Assembly (NCBI GenBank): GCA_025057395.1
Contig: JANWXU010000005.1
Span: 1 to 64,000 of the forward strand
Reading direction: 5' to 3'
DNA length: 64,000 nucleotides
Origin: Bacteroidia bacterium
GTDB lineage: Bacteria > Bacteroidota > Bacteroidia > J057 > JANWXU01
Part shown: piece after piece, positions 60,342 to 64,000 of the stretch
How positions within the stretch are numbered: the stretch's first letter is position 1
Layout of the letters: every line of letters begins with the position of its first letter
Notes under the pieces: generated by a model
Told to the model about the DNA's origin: nothing
Database searches by the model: none
Seen by the model: only the letters and a program-made list of their open reading frames with translations
Made by a program: the position numbers and the translations under genes

Positions 60342-61244
60342 TTAATTTGCATCTAAGTAATGTAATATTGATTGAGTTAATTGAGGGGCTGTAAAGCCTT
60401 CGTATTTGAGCACATCTGCTAATAGGGCTGGTTTATACCACCTACTATTAAGTGCAAAAGGAATTACATTTGCGGTTATCTGTTTTTTTAATAGCAGCTC
60501 CGCAAGAATACTGTACAAACCTCCTACTAGGAAGTGGTCTTCTATAGTAACTATATATCTAGAGTGTTTTACTGCTTGCAAGATACAATTTTCATCAATA
60601 GGTTGTAAACTTCTTAGGTTAATAAGTCCTACGGAAAGACCTTTACTTGTTAAAAGTGATAGAGTTTCCAGAGCTTCAGCAAATAGTGTACCATAAACAA
60701 GAATAGTAAGGTCACTTCCTTCTGTAATTACTTCAGCTTTTCCTAATTCAAAAGGTTGATGAGAGTAATTAGGCTTACGCAAATTGATTCTACAATAGCT
60801 AGGATAGGGAGAGGACCAAATAGTCGGAAGAGCCAAAAGCATATCTTGTTCGTCGGCAGGCGCAAAAACTTGCATGTGAGGAATGCTACGCATTAAAGCA
60901 ATATCCTCTAAAGCTTGATGAGTAGGTCCATTGGCTTCGGATAAAAAACCTGGTACAAAACTACTTAGCTTTACAGGCAATGCTGGAATTCCAACATCAG
61001 TACGAATAAATTCAAAAGCTCTGAGTGTTAAGAAAGTAGCTAGTGCGTGGATAATTGGAACTCTACCACAAACAGCTAAACCCGCTGCCATACCTACCAT
61101 GCATTGTTCAGTAATACCCGTATCTATAAAGCGCCTCCCTAGAATAGGCGGTAAGTTACGGATGAGGGCCCTATTTTCTGCCGTCATCACAATATATTTT
61201 TCGTCTTTTAAGACTGTTTCTTGCAGAAGTGTTTCGTAATTCAC
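60342..61244 (-). CDS. transketolase C-terminal subunit-like protein
   Basis: RRFIDTGITEQCMVGMAAGLAVCGRVPIIHALATFLTLRAFEFIRTDVG…; transketolase Pyr plus C-terminal domain. Confidence 0.93.
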   Translation of the reverse strand: MNYETLLQETVLKDEKYIVMTAENRALIRNLPPILGRRFIDTGITEQCMVGMAAGLAVCGRVPIIHALATFLTLRAFEFIRTDVGIPALPVKLSSFVPGFLSEANGPTHQALEDIALMRSIPHMQVFAPADEQDMLLALPTIWSSPYPSYCRINLRKPNYSHQPFELGKAEVITEGSDLTILVYGTLFAEALETLSLLTSKGLSVGLINLRSLQPIDENCILQAVKHSRYIVTIEDHFLVGGLYSILAELLLKKQITANVIPFALNSRWYKPALLADVLKYEGFTAPQLTQSILHYLDAN

Positions 61245-61262
61245 AAGACAATATTTAATTAT

Positions 61263-62126
61263 TTAACGTACTGTCAAAGTTTGGGATTCTAAGTTAGCTC
61301 TTTGCACTCCGTGTAGTTCCTGAATAAGTGCTTCTACTTCTTCCTTAGTAAAATTGCAAAACCATCTATCAGCCCTTGCTTCAATGCTAGGAAGACCTTT
61401 TCCTCTTACAGTATCAGCTATGATAACACTAGGTTTTTCTAAAGAAAATGGAAGCTGTTGAAAAGTTTGATGAATTTGTTCAAAATTGTGTCCATTAATT
61501 CGCCTTACAGCACAACCAAAGGCTTCAAATTTTGCTTCTAAAGGTTCTAAAGGAATAAGCTCCTCAGTAGCCATGTTGGCTTGAAAAAAATTTCTATCAA
61601 CTACCAAAGTATAATTATTTAATTTATAGGCATTTGCAACTAAGAGAGTTTCCCAAACAGAGCCTTCATTTAATTCACCATCCCCTGTAATTACAATAAC
61701 CTTGTTATTTCCCCCCTTCAGAAAAATATCATAGGCAACACCTAGGGCAACTGACGGTAAATGGCCTAGTGATCCTGAGTGGAATTCTATACCAGGTATT
61801 TGGGTATTAGGATGCCAGTAAATAAAATCATTAGTTTTAAGATGGTTTTGTAATCGGCTTATCTCAAAATAACCTAATTCTGCAAGTGTGGCATACAAAG
61901 CGGGAACATCATGCCCTTTGGATAGAAATAAATAATCTCGATTCTGATCTTTAAGAGTAGAGGGAGAAATGTTTAGGTAGTGGCTATATAAATAAACCAG
62001 AATATCTGCACAAGATAATGAGGCGCCTATAAAACATCCTCCGTCTGTAGAAAGGCGGATAATATGCTCTCTTACCCGCAAAGCTAATCTTTGTAAGGCA
62101 GCAATGTCGATTTCCTGTTCTTGCAT
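61263..62126 (-). CDS. transketolase N-terminal (TPP-binding) subunit-like protein
   Basis: FLSKGHDVPALYATLAELGYF…HSGSLGHLPSVALGVAYDIFLKGGNNKVIVITGDGELNEGSVWETLLVANAYKLNN. Confidence 0.94.
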   Translation of the reverse strand: MQEQEIDIAALQRLALRVREHIIRLSTDGGCFIGASLSCADILVYLYSHYLNISPSTLKDQNRDYLFLSKGHDVPALYATLAELGYFEISRLQNHLKTNDFIYWHPNTQIPGIEFHSGSLGHLPSVALGVAYDIFLKGGNNKVIVITGDGELNEGSVWETLLVANAYKLNNYTLVVDRNFFQANMATEELIPLEPLEAKFEAFGCAVRRINGHNFEQIHQTFQQLPFSLEKPSVIIADTVRGKGLPSIEARADRWFCNFTKEEVEALIQELHGVQRANLESQTLTVR

Positions 62127-62184
62127 TTGAAGATAGAGCTAAGTTTTAGTGAAAAATAACATAAGCAAAAATAGAAAAAACATC

Positions 62185-63003
62185 CTACATAAAATCTAAT
62201 TTTGTCTCTTGAGCAGATATTGTTTTGAGCTCATGCAGGTGGTGTCTGTACCAATTAACGCCACAGTACTTTTTATTGATTTGATATAAAGAGGGTTCTT
62301 TTTCCAGGAGAGTAAGTATATCTTGTAAACTAAAATTAGGACAAAGAGGATAGAGCCTTTCATAAACAGCTTTGATAAATTCATAATCTTCGGGATAATC
62401 CAGGGTGAAGCGGTGGGTCATAGAATAATTTTTGCCCGTTTCCCAAGTAACATTGCCTATGCGAAATTTATTAGGGTTTTCCCATATGTAAGGGGTAGTA
62501 TGTTCCCTTTCGAAGTTACGGGTAGCATTTTTCCAAGCTGTTTCTAGAGTGGAAAAAGTCATAATTTCCACATCATTTCCGTCGGGGTAAGTAGCCGGGT
62601 GAAGATTACTAACGTAATCGAAAGCAGGAAAATTATCTAAAAAATAGTCAATTACCTTGTTAATTATTTGAGGGTCGATAAGAGGGCAATCCGAAGGAAT
62701 TTTAACAATCCATTCTGCTTGTGTTGCTAGCGCAGCTTGATAATGTCGATCGAGGAGGTCAGTAGGATGCCCCTTCAAGGTGGGTACGCCGATGCTCTCA
62801 CATTCTTTGATAATTAGCTCATCTTCAGGCTCGCGGGTAGTAATTACCCAGATATGATGGTATTTGCTAAAACGTAAGCGCTCGATCATTCGATAGAGCA
62901 AAGACTTGCCTAATACAGGCAGCAATACTTTACCAGGCAAGCGAGTAGAGCCCATTCTTGCTTGAACAAGAATGACTCCCTTGGGGCTAGGACTTAGCTT
63001 CAT
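62185..63003 (-). CDS. SpsF-like cytidylyltransferase
   Basis: VILVQARMGSTRLPGKVLLPVLGKSLLYRMIERLR…EWIVKIPSDCPLIDPQIINKVIDYFL. Confidence 0.93.
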   Translation of the reverse strand: MKLSPSPKGVILVQARMGSTRLPGKVLLPVLGKSLLYRMIERLRFSKYHHIWVITTREPEDELIIKECESIGVPTLKGHPTDLLDRHYQAALATQAEWIVKIPSDCPLIDPQIINKVIDYFLDNFPAFDYVSNLHPATYPDGNDVEIMTFSTLETAWKNATRNFEREHTTPYIWENPNKFRIGNVTWETGKNYSMTHRFTLDYPEDYEFIKAVYERLYPLCPNFSLQDILTLLEKEPSLYQINKKYCGVNWYRHHLHELKTISAQETKLDFM

Positions 63004-63133
63004 AATGGATCTAGCGATAATAAAGACTATGATAGACTATGATTAAGGTAAAGTTAAGTTGAGTTTTTTGAAAGCAAAAAATTAATCTTATGTATAAAAA
63101 CTGCTAAATTTGAAACAATAACATAAAAAGCCT

Positions 63134-64000
63134 ATGTCTCAAGAAAGTACGATGTATAACTTTTGGTTGAATTTTATGCTATTGCTGCCCACCCTTGGTG
63201 TACCAGTGATACTATTGGCTAAGGATAAAGTAGCAAAATATATTGCTATGCTTTTTAGCGTGATTACTTTCTTGCTTTCTGTATTCCTTTATGTGCAATA
63301 TCAAACATATAGCACTAGAGAAATAACGGCAGGCTTGTTTGTTTTTGAAACAGCTTACAATTGGATAGGTATGCTAGTGGGCAATGAATGGGTAACCAAT
63401 TTTGATATTAAATTTATTACAGGGGTAGATGGAATCTCAATTTACTTAGTATTGCTCACCACTTTGCTTTTTCCTCTTTCGATATGGTTTTCATGGGGCT
63501 CAATAACCGAGAACGAAAAAGCTTACTATGCTCTCCTCTTGCTCCTAGAAACAGGAGTTTTGGGAGTGTTTGTAGCTTTGGATTTGGTATTATTTTATAT
63601 ATTTTTTGAGGTGGGGTTAATACCTATGTATTTTTTGATTGGTCTTTGGGGGGGAAAAGATAGAATTTATGCTGCGGTAAAGTTTTTTTTATATACTCTT
63701 GTGGGTTCTTTACTAATGCTAATTGCCATCTTGTATTTAGGTTATTCGGCAGGGCAGGCTGTAAATGGAGGCGTATTTACTACAGACCTTATTAAAATTT
63801 TGAATTATTCAGTTCCTACCGATGTACAGCCTTGGTTATTTTGGGGCTTTTTTCTAAGCTTTGCTATAAAAGTACCTCTCTTTCCTTTTCATACGTGGTT
63901 GCCTGATGCGCATGTACAAGCGCCTACGGCTGGGTCGGTTCTGCTAGCGGGAGTTTTATTGAAATTAGGTACTTATGGGATAGTTCGTTTTTGCCTTCCT
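63134..64000 (+). CDS. nuoM: NADH-quinone oxidoreductase subunit M, 5' part (truncated by window edge)
   Basis: Manual translation from ATG 63134: MSQESTMYNFWLNFMLLLPTLGVPVILLAKDKVAKYIAMLF…FITGVDGISIYLVLLTTLLFPLSIW…FYIFFEVGLIPMYFLIGLWGGKDRIYAAVKFFLYTLVGSLLMLIAILYLGY; open to 64000. Confidence 0.95.
   Translation, partial: MSQESTMYNFWLNFMLLLPTLGVPVILLAKDKVAKYIAMLFSVITFLLSVFLYVQYQTYSTREITAGLFVFETAYNWIGMLVGNEWVTNFDIKFITGVDGISIYLVLLTTLLFPLSIWFSWGSITENEKAYYALLLLLETGVLGVFVALDLVLFYIFFEVGLIPMYFLIGLWGGKDRIYAAVKFFLYTLVGSLLMLIAILYLGYSAGQAVNGGVFTTDLIKILNYSVPTDVQPWLFWGFFLSFAIKVPLFPFHTWLPDAHVQAPTAGSVLLAGVLLKLGTYGIVRFCLP

Noticed and set aside
60342-62126. Split transketolase as a frameshifted single gene
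   Set aside because: The two ORFs have separate starts/stops with an 18-bp gap and complete domain boundaries; separately encoded transketolase subunits are a known arrangement.
1-64000. CRISPR array, prophage, transposase/IS element, rRNA operon
   Set aside because: No direct-repeat/spacer pattern, no integrase/transposase ORFs and no rRNA sequence recognised on reading.

Overview
This is an AT-rich chromosomal window from a member of the Bacteroidota. Type IX secretion features (PorQ and two gliding-type C-terminal sorting domains) and a DAHP synthase-chorismate mutase fusion support that; Cytophagales-like is only a guess. Most of it is housekeeping: dnaB, birA, rsfS, lolA, phoH, fhs, PDH E2, tig-clpP-clpX, relA/spoT, tRNA-Leu(UAG) and a truncated nuoM at the right edge. 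Items worth a closer look: (1) an operon of peroxiredoxin, CysM-like synthase, JAMM protease, ubiquitin-like sulfur carrier and MoeB-rhodanese. It looks like a protein-thiocarboxylate (CysO-type) cysteine pathway, and the carrier ends in GGL rather than GG. (2) An eight-gene sugar cluster of SpsF, split transketolase N/C, class III aminotransferase, SDR, a PD-(D/E)XK-like unknown, a KdsC-type HAD and a NeuB lacking the SAF domain. It probably makes an uncharacterised CMP-activated ulosonic acid. (3) An unannotated, multiply frameshifted rhomboid protease pseudogene whose GASGA and AHVGGF motifs are still readable. (4) A large T9SS cargo protein built from repeated Cys-rich modules. All calls come from reading the sequence and supplied translations; no database searches were run.
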